Positions 57,348-64,000 of a stretch of DNA of 64,000 nucleotides are shown piece after piece. Under the pieces are notes generated by a model that had not been told where the DNA came from, did no database searches, and saw nothing but the letters and a program-made list of their open reading frames with translations. The stretch is from Haloplasma contractile SSD-17B. Lineage in GTDB: Bacteria > Bacillota_I > Bacilli_A > Haloplasmatales > Haloplasmataceae. Each line of letters begins with the position of its first letter. Within the stretch, counting starts at the first letter, position 1. Made by a program: the position numbers and the translations under genes. The stretch lies in NCBI RefSeq assembly GCF_000215935.2, contig NZ_AFNU02000001.1, positions 372,001 through 436,000 on the forward strand. The letters are read 5' to 3'.

Positions 57348-57383
57348 AAAAGCGTATCATTAACGATTAATGATACGCTTTTT
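57348..57383 (+). terminator. Terminator after yrzB
   Basis: AAAAGCGTATCATTAA and TTAATGATACGCTTTT around CGA, then T. Confidence 0.96.
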
Positions 57384-57686
57384 AATATACGCTCTATTAG
57401 TGAGACGTTAACAAACATCTTATAAATACAACGTCTATACGTAATAGTAAGGGCATTAATAATTAGTTAAGCATTACTTTAGATTTAATCTAGGTTAACC
57501 TTCTATATGAAAAATTGAGAATAAATGCGTTTTATAGCAATAATGACCGCTAACAGAACCTTAATATATTATTTTCAAACTATGGTAACCAATGATAAAA
57601 GACTAAAAAAATTGTAGAAATAAATCACATAATGTCTGCCAATAATTAGCATATATTTTCCATTTTTTCACAACATATAAGAAAGA
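57384..57686. other. Intergenic region after yrzB
   Basis: No gene. It holds a segment similar to 4368-4455 (about 57394-57480) and a ten-base palindrome AGGTTAACCT at 57492-57501. Otherwise nothing recognisable. Confidence 0.5.
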
Positions 57687-58166
57687 ATGGAGGCGGTTAT
57701 CATTTGTAGAATTCGGAAAGTATCTTTTTTGACATTAACATTGTTTGCGATCATTGTTTTGTATCATACATATTTAGACGTTACAGGAATAATTAATGTT
57801 CCTACAGGGATTAGTGTATATATGTTTTCAGAATCCCAAGATACACTTGTTAATCAGAAGAATATATTAATACATGCATTTGAAATCTATATCTTTATTA
57901 CGTTTAGTAAATTCATTATAATGGGTGCTTTAACGTTTTTATGTTATTACAATAGAGAATTCATTAATTCAATCATTATGTGGTTGGTCGGGTCTTTTAT
58001 CGTAATCATTGAATCGTGTATCCGTATATTGTCAGACAGAACTGAGCATGTTAGTTTGATATTTACCCTAAACTTCATCGGATTAATGGTCGGTTATCTA
58101 ATGATGTATCTGCTTATAAAAATAGTGTATAACTTAGTTACCGATGTGTCATTAAGTAAAGGCTAA
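57687..58166 (+). CDS. Unrecognised small integral membrane protein
   Basis: 159 residues with four hydrophobic segments (about 10-30, 60-87, 93-115, 122-150), no recognised family. It stands where mltG (yrrL) lies in Bacillus but shares nothing visible with it. The start is unclear: the ATG at 57687 contains the best ribosome site itself (ATGGAGGCGG, 57687-57696), which would instead suit initiation at ATC 57699 or ATT 57702. The real protein may thus be four to five residues shorter with a rare start codon. Confidence 0.75.
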   Translation: MEAVIICRIRKVSFLTLTLFAIIVLYHTYLDVTGIINVPTGISVYMFSESQDTLVNQKNILIHAFEIYIFITFSKFIIMGALTFLCYYNREFINSIIMWLVGSFIVIIESCIRILSDRTEHVSLIFTLNFIGLMVGYLMMYLLIKIVYNLVTDVSLSKG

Positions 58167-58216
58167 ACTTAAACTTATTATAGAAAAAACTAAATAGAAT
58201 CTGATTTTAATAAACA

Positions 58217-58244
58217 GAAGCTTAAAATAAGCTTCATTTTTTTT
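58217..58244 (+). terminator. Terminator before trmR
   Basis: GAAGCTTA and TAAGCTTC around AAA, then A and eight Ts; its T-tract runs into the next -35 box. Confidence 0.88.
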
Positions 58245-58271
58245 GAAAAAATTACTAAAATGAGATATAAT
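58243..58271 (+). promoter_or_regulatory. trmR operon promoter
   Basis: TTGAAA at 58243-58248, 17 bases, TATAAT at 58266-58271. Confidence 0.88.
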
Positions 58272-58309
58272 AATAAAGTTAGAAATAAAAGTTATAAAAA
58301 GGTGATTTT

Positions 58310-58939
58310 ATGAATGAAAGTACGGCCTATTTTAACTCGTTAAATAAATTGAATTTATGTGAGTATATAAAGTTCATGGAACAGTATGCAAAAGAGAACG
58401 ACGTTCCGATTATAGAACGAGAAGGATTATCGTATATTTTGCACCTATTAAAATTATACAAGCCTAGGCATATATTAGAGATTGGTACTGCTATTGGATA
58501 CTCCTCGATTAATTTTGCACTATTAGATTCAGGTATTCACATTACGACAATCGAGCGTGATGCTAAGATGTATGAGGAAGCATCCAAAAATGTGGAAAAT
58601 ATGAATTTGCATAATCAAATTGATATTTTATATGAAGATGCGCTAAACATTAATTTAGAGCGGTTCAATGATTTATATGATGTAATCTTTATTGACGCAG
58701 CAAAAGCTCAATATCAAAAGTTTTTTGAGAAATATACTCCGTTACTTAAAAAGGGTGGAATAGTCATATCAGATAATTTATTATTTCATGGTCTTATTTT
58801 TGAGGATATAGAAGGTAGAAACTTAAAAGGATTAACGAAAAAAATAAGGCGTTACAATGAATGGTTACAATTGAATAATGATTACGATACGCACTTCACA
58901 CCTATTGGCGATGGGATTGCAATTAGCATTAAGAAATAA
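58310..58939 (+). CDS. trmR: tRNA 5-hydroxyuridine methyltransferase TrmR (YrrM)
   Basis: 209 residues, COMT-like O-methyltransferase. SAM motif ILEIGTAIGYSSINF, metal-binding VIFIDAAKAQYQKFF and VISDNLLFHG. In Bacillus TrmR converts ho5U34 of tRNA to mo5U34. It is directly followed by the two U32-family genes that supply the hydroxylation, giving a complete three-gene set. Confidence 0.93.
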   Translation: MNESTAYFNSLNKLNLCEYIKFMEQYAKENDVPIIEREGLSYILHLLKLYKPRHILEIGTAIGYSSINFALLDSGIHITTIERDAKMYEEASKNVENMNLHNQIDILYEDALNINLERFNDLYDVIFIDAAKAQYQKFFEKYTPLLKKGGIVISDNLLFHGLIFEDIEGRNLKGLTKKIRRYNEWLQLNNDYDTHFTPIGDGIAISIKK

Positions 58940-58960
58940 CAATAGAAAGAGATGATGTTT

Positions 58961-59899
58961 ATGAATACACCAGAACTATTAGTTTCTCCTACAAGTATCG
59001 AACTAATAAAAAGTCTAAAAGCTGCGGATGCATTTTTAGTTGGTGAGAAAGGGTTCTCGCTAAGAATGCCTTTTTATGTATCCCGTGATGAAATAAAAGA
59101 GATCATCACTCATTGTAATCAGTCGAACCAAAAGATTTACATAGCACTTAATGCAATATTTCATGAGCCAGATTTAGACCCTGTTCGTGATTATTTGTTA
59201 TTTCTAAAAGACCATCACATTGATGGCATCGTATTTGGTGATTTAGCTGTTTATTCTTTAGCTAAAGAGATAGGTATAACGAATAAACTGATTTACGATC
59301 CTGAAAAATACATAACCAACTATAAAACGGCACAATTTTTTAAAGACCAAGGGATTAAACGCGTATTTATATCAAAAGAAATTACGTTAGAAAACATTAA
59401 TTTAATAGCTAAAGAAACTGACATTGAAACTGAAATCTTAGTTCATGGAAGCTATAACATGTTCCATTCTAAGCGTAAACTAGTAGAAACCTACTTTAAG
59501 TATATTGAAAACGAAGCACTCTATGAAGCCCATAAAGATTCTCCGATGTATTTAATTGAAGAGATTCGTGATGAATTGTATCCAATTGTTCAAGATGATC
59601 AAGGAACGCACGTCTATACAGCAAAAGATATGTGTGGAATCGAACATCTGGATACGCTAACGCAAAATGGGATTCGTTCCTTAAAAATAGATGGTATTTT
59701 TAAAACAGATGAACAACTAGCTACAATTACGGCTATTTATCGCAAAGCGTTAGATGATCTTGTTGCCGATAAAAAGCAATACGAGGATCATAAGTCTTGG
59801 TATTTAAAGCAGTTAAACCAAATCGAAGGTATACGTAATTTTGATAGTGGATTCTTCTTTAAAAAAACAATCTATAAAAATAAAGGTGAGCGTTCATGA
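58961..59899 (+). CDS. trhP1: U32-family tRNA hydroxylation protein TrhP1 (YrrN)
   Basis: 312 residues, peptidase U32-like fold with ELLVSPTS, LVHGSYNMFHSKRKLV and the DMCGIEHLDTL segment. It lacks the four-cysteine cluster typical of the second subunit. With TrhP2 it makes 5-hydroxyuridine at tRNA position 34 in a prephenate-dependent manner. ATG at 58961 is chosen; ATGs at 58952 and 58955 are alternatives. Overlaps trhP2 by four bases. Confidence 0.88.
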   Translation: MNTPELLVSPTSIELIKSLKAADAFLVGEKGFSLRMPFYVSRDEIKEIITHCNQSNQKIYIALNAIFHEPDLDPVRDYLLFLKDHHIDGIVFGDLAVYSLAKEIGITNKLIYDPEKYITNYKTAQFFKDQGIKRVFISKEITLENINLIAKETDIETEILVHGSYNMFHSKRKLVETYFKYIENEALYEAHKDSPMYLIEEIRDELYPIVQDDQGTHVYTAKDMCGIEHLDTLTQNGIRSLKIDGIFKTDEQLATITAIYRKALDDLVADKKQYEDHKSWYLKQLNQIEGIRNFDSGFFFKKTIYKNKGERS

Positions 59900-61149
59900 G
59901 AGAAATAAGCATAATAGAGAATAACAAACGTAAAATAATTAAAAAACCGGAATTATTAGCACCAGCAGGTAGTCTTGAAAAATTAAAATTTGCTGTGTTA
60001 TATGGTGCCGATGCTGTATTTATTGGTGGAAAAGAATTTTCTCTTAGAGCAAGAGCAAGTAATTTTTCCCTTGATGATATTAAAGAGGCAGTAGACTTTG
60101 CCAAAGATCATGGTTCAAAAGTCTATGTGACAACGAATATTATTCCGCATAATGAAAACCTTGAAAACTTGGAAACGTACTTAAAGGGACTTTATGAAGC
60201 TGGTGTTGCAGCTATTATTTGTGCGGATCCTTATATTGTTAGTACAGCACGCCGCGTTGTCCCTAATTTAGAACTTCATTTAAGCACTCAACAATCAATT
60301 ACCAATTCTAAAGGAATTGAATTTTGGTTAAACAATGGGGTAAGTCGTGTTGTTTTAGCTAGAGAATTAACAATGGATGAAATTAAGGATGTTAGCGACA
60401 ACACAGAGGGTGACCTAGAAGTATTTATTCACGGTGGAATGTGTGTATCCTATTCTGGTCGTTGTACGCTTAGTAACAATATGACAGATCGAGATGCCAA
60501 CAGAGGCGGTTGCGCTCATTCCTGTAGATGGAACTACAGTCTTTATTCAAAATCAGGCGGTAACGACCACCTGTTATCAGATGAAACTATTCCATTCTCA
60601 ATGAGTTCAAAAGATTTAATGGCAGTGAATCATATTCCTGGTTTAATTGAGTGCGGAGTGGATAGCCTTAAAATTGAAGGACGCATGAAATCAATTCACT
60701 ATATTGCAACGGTTGTAGGAACCTATCGTAAATTAATCGATGACTATTGTGAAAATCCAGATGATTTTGAATTAACGGATTACTATCTACAAGAAATTGC
60801 AAAAGCTGAGAATCGTTTAACAGCAGAAGGATTCTTAAGTGGAGAGCCAAGTGTTAACGAACAACTTTATAATATGCGTAGTGAACAACCAACTCAAGAA
60901 TTCATTGGAATTGTTAGAGATTACGATGAAGAAACAGGGTACGTAACAGTAGAACAACGAAATAAGTTTATTCCTGGAGAAGAGATTGAGTTTAATGCGC
61001 CTGGCATGGTAAAATATAACTTGATTGTTGACAAGATTTTTGATGAAGAGTTTAATGAGTTAGATGCAGCGAGACATCCAAGACAAATACTCAAACTTAA
61101 AGTCCCATTTAAATTACGTCCCTATACAATTGTAAGAAGAAAAAGATAA
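59896..61149 (+). CDS. trhP2: U32-family tRNA hydroxylation protein TrhP2 (YrrO)
   Basis: 417 residues. Begins the conserved domain with ELLAPAGSLEKLKFA, and carries the U32 signature EVFIHGGMCVSYSGRC and GGCAHSCRW, whose cysteines bind an iron-sulfur cluster. Ends with a C-terminal beta domain. Works with TrhP1 on wobble uridine. Coupled to trhP1 and followed by udk, as in Bacillus. Confidence 0.94.
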   Translation: MREISIIENNKRKIIKKPELLAPAGSLEKLKFAVLYGADAVFIGGKEFSLRARASNFSLDDIKEAVDFAKDHGSKVYVTTNIIPHNENLENLETYLKGLYEAGVAAIICADPYIVSTARRVVPNLELHLSTQQSITNSKGIEFWLNNGVSRVVLARELTMDEIKDVSDNTEGDLEVFIHGGMCVSYSGRCTLSNNMTDRDANRGGCAHSCRWNYSLYSKSGGNDHLLSDETIPFSMSSKDLMAVNHIPGLIECGVDSLKIEGRMKSIHYIATVVGTYRKLIDDYCENPDDFELTDYYLQEIAKAENRLTAEGFLSGEPSVNEQLYNMRSEQPTQEFIGIVRDYDEETGYVTVEQRNKFIPGEEIEFNAPGMVKYNLIVDKIFDEEFNELDAARHPRQILKLKVPFKLRPYTIVRRKR

Positions 61150-61177
61150 TTCATTTACAGAATAAGGAGCAATATAC

Positions 61178-61795
61178 ATGAGTAAATCAGTTGTAATTGG
61201 TATAGCAGGAGGAACCGCATCTGGAAAAACAACGGTTACAAAGAAAGTAGCAAGTTTTTTTGATGGATTACAGGTCACCATTTTAAGACATGATGATTAT
61301 TATAAAGACCAGAGTCATTTAACAATTGAGGAACGGTTATTAACAAATTATGATCATCCACACGCACTTGATAATGAATTGATGTCAAATCACATTAGTA
61401 AACTTATTAATGGGAACTCAATCGATAAGCCAACATATGACTTTAGCAAACACACGAGAAGCCACATTACGGAACGAATTAATCCTACAAAAATCATAAT
61501 TGTTGAAGGGATTCTCGTTTTAGAAGAGGAAATGCTACGAGATTTAATGGATATCAAGATTTATGTAGACACAGATGATGATATAAGGTTTATTCGACGT
61601 CTCATGCGCGATTTAAAAGAGCGAGGTCGTGATATAGATTCAGTCGTGAAACAGTATATCAATACCGTAAAACCAATGCATAATCAATTTGTTATGCCAT
61701 CTAAACGGTATGCAGACTTGATTATTCCTGAAGGTGGTCAAAACCAAGTGGCTATTGATGTAATCGTCACAAAAATTAAGCATATTCTTTCATAA
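61178..61795 (+). CDS. udk: Uridine kinase
   Basis: 205 residues. Walker [13 protein letters not shown], base-binding [16 protein letters not shown] and the lid [13 protein letters not shown]. Salvages uridine and cytidine to UMP and CMP. Start behind AAGGAGC. A hairpin (AAAATGGT/ACCATTTT, 61794-61819) lies after the stop without a T-tract. Confidence 0.96.
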   Translation: MSKSVVIGIAGGTASGKTTVTKKVASFFDGLQVTILRHDDYYKDQSHLTIEERLLTNYDHPHALDNELMSNHISKLINGNSIDKPTYDFSKHTRSHITERINPTKIIIVEGILVLEEEMLRDLMDIKIYVDTDDDIRFIRRLMRDLKERGRDIDSVVKQYINTVKPMHNQFVMPSKRYADLIIPEGGQNQVAIDVIVTKIKHILS

Positions 61796-61859
61796 AATGG
61801 TGTTATTTTTTACCATTTTAGTGTATAATACAGAAGGACATTAAATTGGAGGTAAAAAT

Positions 61860-62336
61860 ATGAAAAACAAGAAATTTGAATTAACTAGAGAAGGTCATGA
61901 TCAGTTCGTAGAAGAACTAGACTATCTAAAAACGGTAAAACGTAAAGAAAATATTGCTGCTCTTCAAGAAGCGCGCGCCCAGGGTGACTTATCGGAAAAT
62001 GCTGAGTATGACGCTGCACGTGAAGAACAAGCTCAAATAGAAGCACGCGTTCAAGAGTTAGAATATATTTTAAAAAATGCTCACATAATTGAAGACGATG
62101 ACTCGACGACTGGTGTGTCAATAGGTAAAGTTGTTGTTTTTCAAGAATTACCAGACGGAGAAGAGCAGACATTTAAAATAGTAGGAAGTGAAGAAGCAGA
62201 TCCTTTGAATGAAAAAATCTCAATGAATTCACCAATCGCTCAGTCATTATATGGTCGTGAGGCAGGAGATGTCGTTAAAGTTAAGATACCTGCTGGTGAA
62301 ATCAATGTTAAAATAGTAGATGTTCGTAACAAGTAA
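61860..62336 (+). CDS. greA: Transcription elongation factor GreA
   Basis: 158 residues. N-terminal coiled coil with EELDYLKTVKRKENIAAL and the acidic tip motif ARAQGDLSENAEYDAARE that enters the RNA polymerase channel, then the FKBP-like C-terminal domain ending in SPIAQSLYGREAGDVV. Rescues backtracked polymerase. A TATAAT at 61824-61829 shortly before it is a likely -10. Site TTGGAGGTA. Confidence 0.97.
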   Translation: MKNKKFELTREGHDQFVEELDYLKTVKRKENIAALQEARAQGDLSENAEYDAAREEQAQIEARVQELEYILKNAHIIEDDDSTTGVSIGKVVVFQELPDGEEQTFKIVGSEEADPLNEKISMNSPIAQSLYGREAGDVVKVKIPAGEINVKIVDVRNK

Positions 62337-62341
62337 GTCAT

Positions 62342-62366
62342 ACTGTCACTTAAAAGTGACAGTTTT
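62342..62366 (+). terminator. Hairpin terminator after greA
   Basis: ACTGTCACTT and AAGTGACAGT around AA, with a short T-tract (TTTT). Confidence 0.75.
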
Positions 62367-62466
62367 CCATTTATACCTACAAATGATTGGCTATTTTTAT
62401 AGTTAACGTTTTGTAAAGCTATGAGGAGTAGTCAAATAATAATTGAAATAATCAGAGGTGTTTTAC

Positions 62467-63153
62467 ATGATTGGAATAATTGGAGCTATGGACCAAGAGG
62501 TCAGTGTTTTACGTGATAAGATGGAAAACATGACTAAAAAAGTTATTAAAGCTATTGAATTTTATTCGGGTGCGATTAATGGTAAATCTGTTGTGTTGTT
62601 AAAATCAGGGATTGGTAAGGTCAATGCATCTGTTGCGACCACCATTTTATTTGAGCACTACGATATTGATTTGGTAATTAATATCGGATCTGCTGGTGGT
62701 TTAAAATCTGAAGCCATGATCGGTGATATCGTTATCTCAACAGAAGTAGCACATCATGATGTTGATGTAACAGTGTTTAATTATGAGTATGGACAAGTTC
62801 CACATATGCCACTGTTTTATAAATCAGAAGAACGATTAGTCGAGTTAATGGAAGATATATTAGACGGTGAAGGATTTAATTATCATAAAGGATTAATCGT
62901 GTCAGGCGATTCGTTTATGAATACTGAACGTCAGCTAGTAAATATAAGGACACATTTTAGAAACGTAGTAGCAGTTGAAATGGAAGCAAGTGCTATAGCA
63001 CAAGTATGTCATATATATGATCAACCATTTATCATATTACGTTCGTTATCAGATATTGCTGGTCAAGAATCAAATATTTCGTTTGAAAAATATATTATGA
63101 AGGCTGCAGAGAATTCTTCTATTTATTTAGAAAAATTATTAGACCGATTATAA
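62467..63153 (+). CDS. mtnN: 5'-methylthioadenosine/S-adenosylhomocysteine nucleosidase
   Basis: 228 residues. Begins IGIIGAMDQEVSVLRDKM, with the catalytic glutamate near the N terminus, the VSGDSFM loop, VAVEMEASAIAQV and SLSDIAG. Splits MTA and SAH to adenine plus the thioribose product. The ATG at 62467 follows AGAGGTG; a GTG at 62458 lies within that site. Confidence 0.96.
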   Translation: MIGIIGAMDQEVSVLRDKMENMTKKVIKAIEFYSGAINGKSVVLLKSGIGKVNASVATTILFEHYDIDLVINIGSAGGLKSEAMIGDIVISTEVAHHDVDVTVFNYEYGQVPHMPLFYKSEERLVELMEDILDGEGFNYHKGLIVSGDSFMNTERQLVNIRTHFRNVVAVEMEASAIAQVCHIYDQPFIILRSLSDIAGQESNISFEKYIMKAAENSSIYLEKLLDRL

Positions 63154-63171
63154 GTCATTTGGGTGGATTAT

Positions 63172-64000
63172 ATGAATAAAACAGCACTAAGTATCATGAT
63201 GGTAGTTTACTTATACAATCGAGATTTAGTAAAAAAAAGTGAATTAGCAGAATATCTAGAAGTTAGTGAACGTAAAATTATTGACCTTAGAACTGAACTT
63301 GAGGTAGCAGGTATTGACATTGAAACGATCCCCGGAAAAAACGGCGGTTATAGACTGAATAGCAAGAGTACTGTTTTATCTGCACTAAGTTTAAGTGATG
63401 AGGAATTTAATGCATTATTTATGGCTAGAGAACAATTGAAGAGTGATAATTTCATCTATCAAAAAACATTAAATCAACTTATAGAAAAAGTGGAAGCCAC
63501 GCATCACGCAAAAGACTCCCACACGAATTATCAATTTATTAAATCACTAAAGCGAAATCGGATGATTACAAAGGAAAAAGAATGGTTTAAACGGATTAAA
63601 AAGGCAATCGATGAGCAAAATAAAGTTATCATCTATTATAAAAATAGTAAGGCAGAAATTAAGAAGTATTATGCAAATCCCTATGATTTATTTTACTACA
63701 AGGGATTTTGGTATATGATTTCTTACAACGCAAAATATAATAAAGGTTACAACTATAAATTAGTAAGAATACAAGATATAGAGATTTTAAGTCAACAATT
63801 TGAACGACATGCCAACTTTAAACTGCAAAATTTCGTTGGTGAGACTTCTATATTTAGTGATGAAGAATACCAGATTAAACTTCATATAGAACCTCCACTG
63901 TCAGTTATTGTATCTGAGATGGTAATTGCAAAGAATCAAGAAATCTTAGAACTAGAAGATGGTTCAATTATATTTGATGGTAAAATGGAAGGTAAACTTG
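63172..64000 (+). CDS. WYL-domain transcriptional regulator (3' end beyond the window)
   Basis: The frame is open from the ATG at 63172 (site GGGTGG) to the window edge, giving 276 residues of an incomplete protein. N-terminal winged helix of the DeoR/YafY type (KKSELAEYLEVSERKIIDLRTEL and NGGYRLN). From about residue 150 a WYL domain follows (VIIYYKNSKAEIKKYYANPYDL), where the name-giving triplet reads WYM. WYL proteins sense a ligand, often single-stranded nucleic acid or a nucleotide. Target genes unknown. Confidence 0.85.
   Translation, partial: MNKTALSIMMVVYLYNRDLVKKSELAEYLEVSERKIIDLRTELEVAGIDIETIPGKNGGYRLNSKSTVLSALSLSDEEFNALFMAREQLKSDNFIYQKTLNQLIEKVEATHHAKDSHTNYQFIKSLKRNRMITKEKEWFKRIKKAIDEQNKVIIYYKNSKAEIKKYYANPYDLFYYKGFWYMISYNAKYNKGYNYKLVRIQDIEILSQQFERHANFKLQNFVGETSIFSDEEYQIKLHIEPPLSVIVSEMVIAKNQEILELEDGSIIFDGKMEGKL

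Noticed and set aside
62370-62466. SAM or other riboswitch ahead of mtnN
   Set aside because: Fewer than 100 bases separate the greA hairpin from the start and no conserved riboswitch core is visible.

Overview
The window is a strongly A+T-rich, gene-dense bacterial chromosome segment that uses the standard code (TGA stops occur, for example in rsmE and nadC). Gene order is that of the low-GC Gram-positives: hemW-hrcA-grpE-dnaK-dnaJ-rsmE-mtaB-rpsU, truB-ribF-rpsO-pnp-ylxY, dpaA-dpaB-dapG-dapA-rnjB-spoIIIE, and rarA/mnmA-recD2-alaS-ireB-ruvX-yrzB-trmR-trhP1-trhP2-udk-greA-mtnN. A CIRCE/HrcA heat-shock control region, a T-box before alaS and dipicolinate synthase genes point to Bacillota. The very low GC, the missing usual neighbours (prmA, asd, tepA, mltG, cymR/iscS) and the decayed sporulation-locus proteins suggest a lineage near the Mollicutes branch (Haloplasma/Turicibacter-like). 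That placement is inference. I saw no insertion sequence, phage gene, CRISPR array, rRNA or tRNA gene.

Layout. 0.3-4.1 kb: an acyltransferase with a zinc ribbon, a GltS-type symporter and hemW. 4.1-9.6 kb: a candidate small RNA, then the heat-shock operon with a promoter between two CIRCE operators; dnaJ has its own promoter built into the dnaK terminator. 9.9-14.5 kb: rRNA/tRNA modification (rsmE, mtaB), rpsU and amino-sugar catabolism (nagA, nagB). 14.5-18.5 kb: ferritin and rnhC on the minus strand, diverging from mutS2 around a 29-bp palindrome. 18.7-24.6 kb: trxA, an unknown acidic helical protein, truB, ribF, rpsO with a probable leader RNA, and pnp.

24.8-34.7 kb is the most unusual part. 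It has the order of the Bacillus ylxY-dpaAB-dapG-dapA-rnjB-spoIIIE region. However, the aspartokinase has a shrunken regulatory tail. An extra DapA-like gene has lost the active-site lysine and tyrosines and carries the same tail domain as the aspartokinase. The RNase J2-like protein has lost second-half active-site histidines, and the SpoIIIE/FtsK-like protein has neither Walker motif. A complete, apparently active DapA and both dipicolinate synthase subunits remain. I read this as a spore/dipicolinate locus rebuilt around pseudoenzymes, possibly with regulatory roles.

35-40 kb is a nucleoside-type ABC importer (lipoprotein, double ATPase, two permeases). 40.2-46.1 kb is a compact NAD operon, nadA-B-C-D-E, going from aspartate to NAD, followed by a small gene split by a frameshift at a T7 run. 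46.6-53.2 kb holds rarA, mnmA, recD2, a small DUF3918-like protein and an AI-2E family permease. 53.2-63.2 kb holds T-box-alaS, ireB, ruvX, yrzB, an unrecognised membrane protein, the wobble-uridine modification genes trmR-trhP1-trhP2, udk, greA and mtnN. A WYL-domain regulator runs off the right edge.

Many genes are preceded by recognisable sigma-A promoters (often TTGAAA-17-TATAAT, several with an extended -10 TGn) and followed by clear Rho-independent terminators, so transcription units can be drawn with fair confidence.
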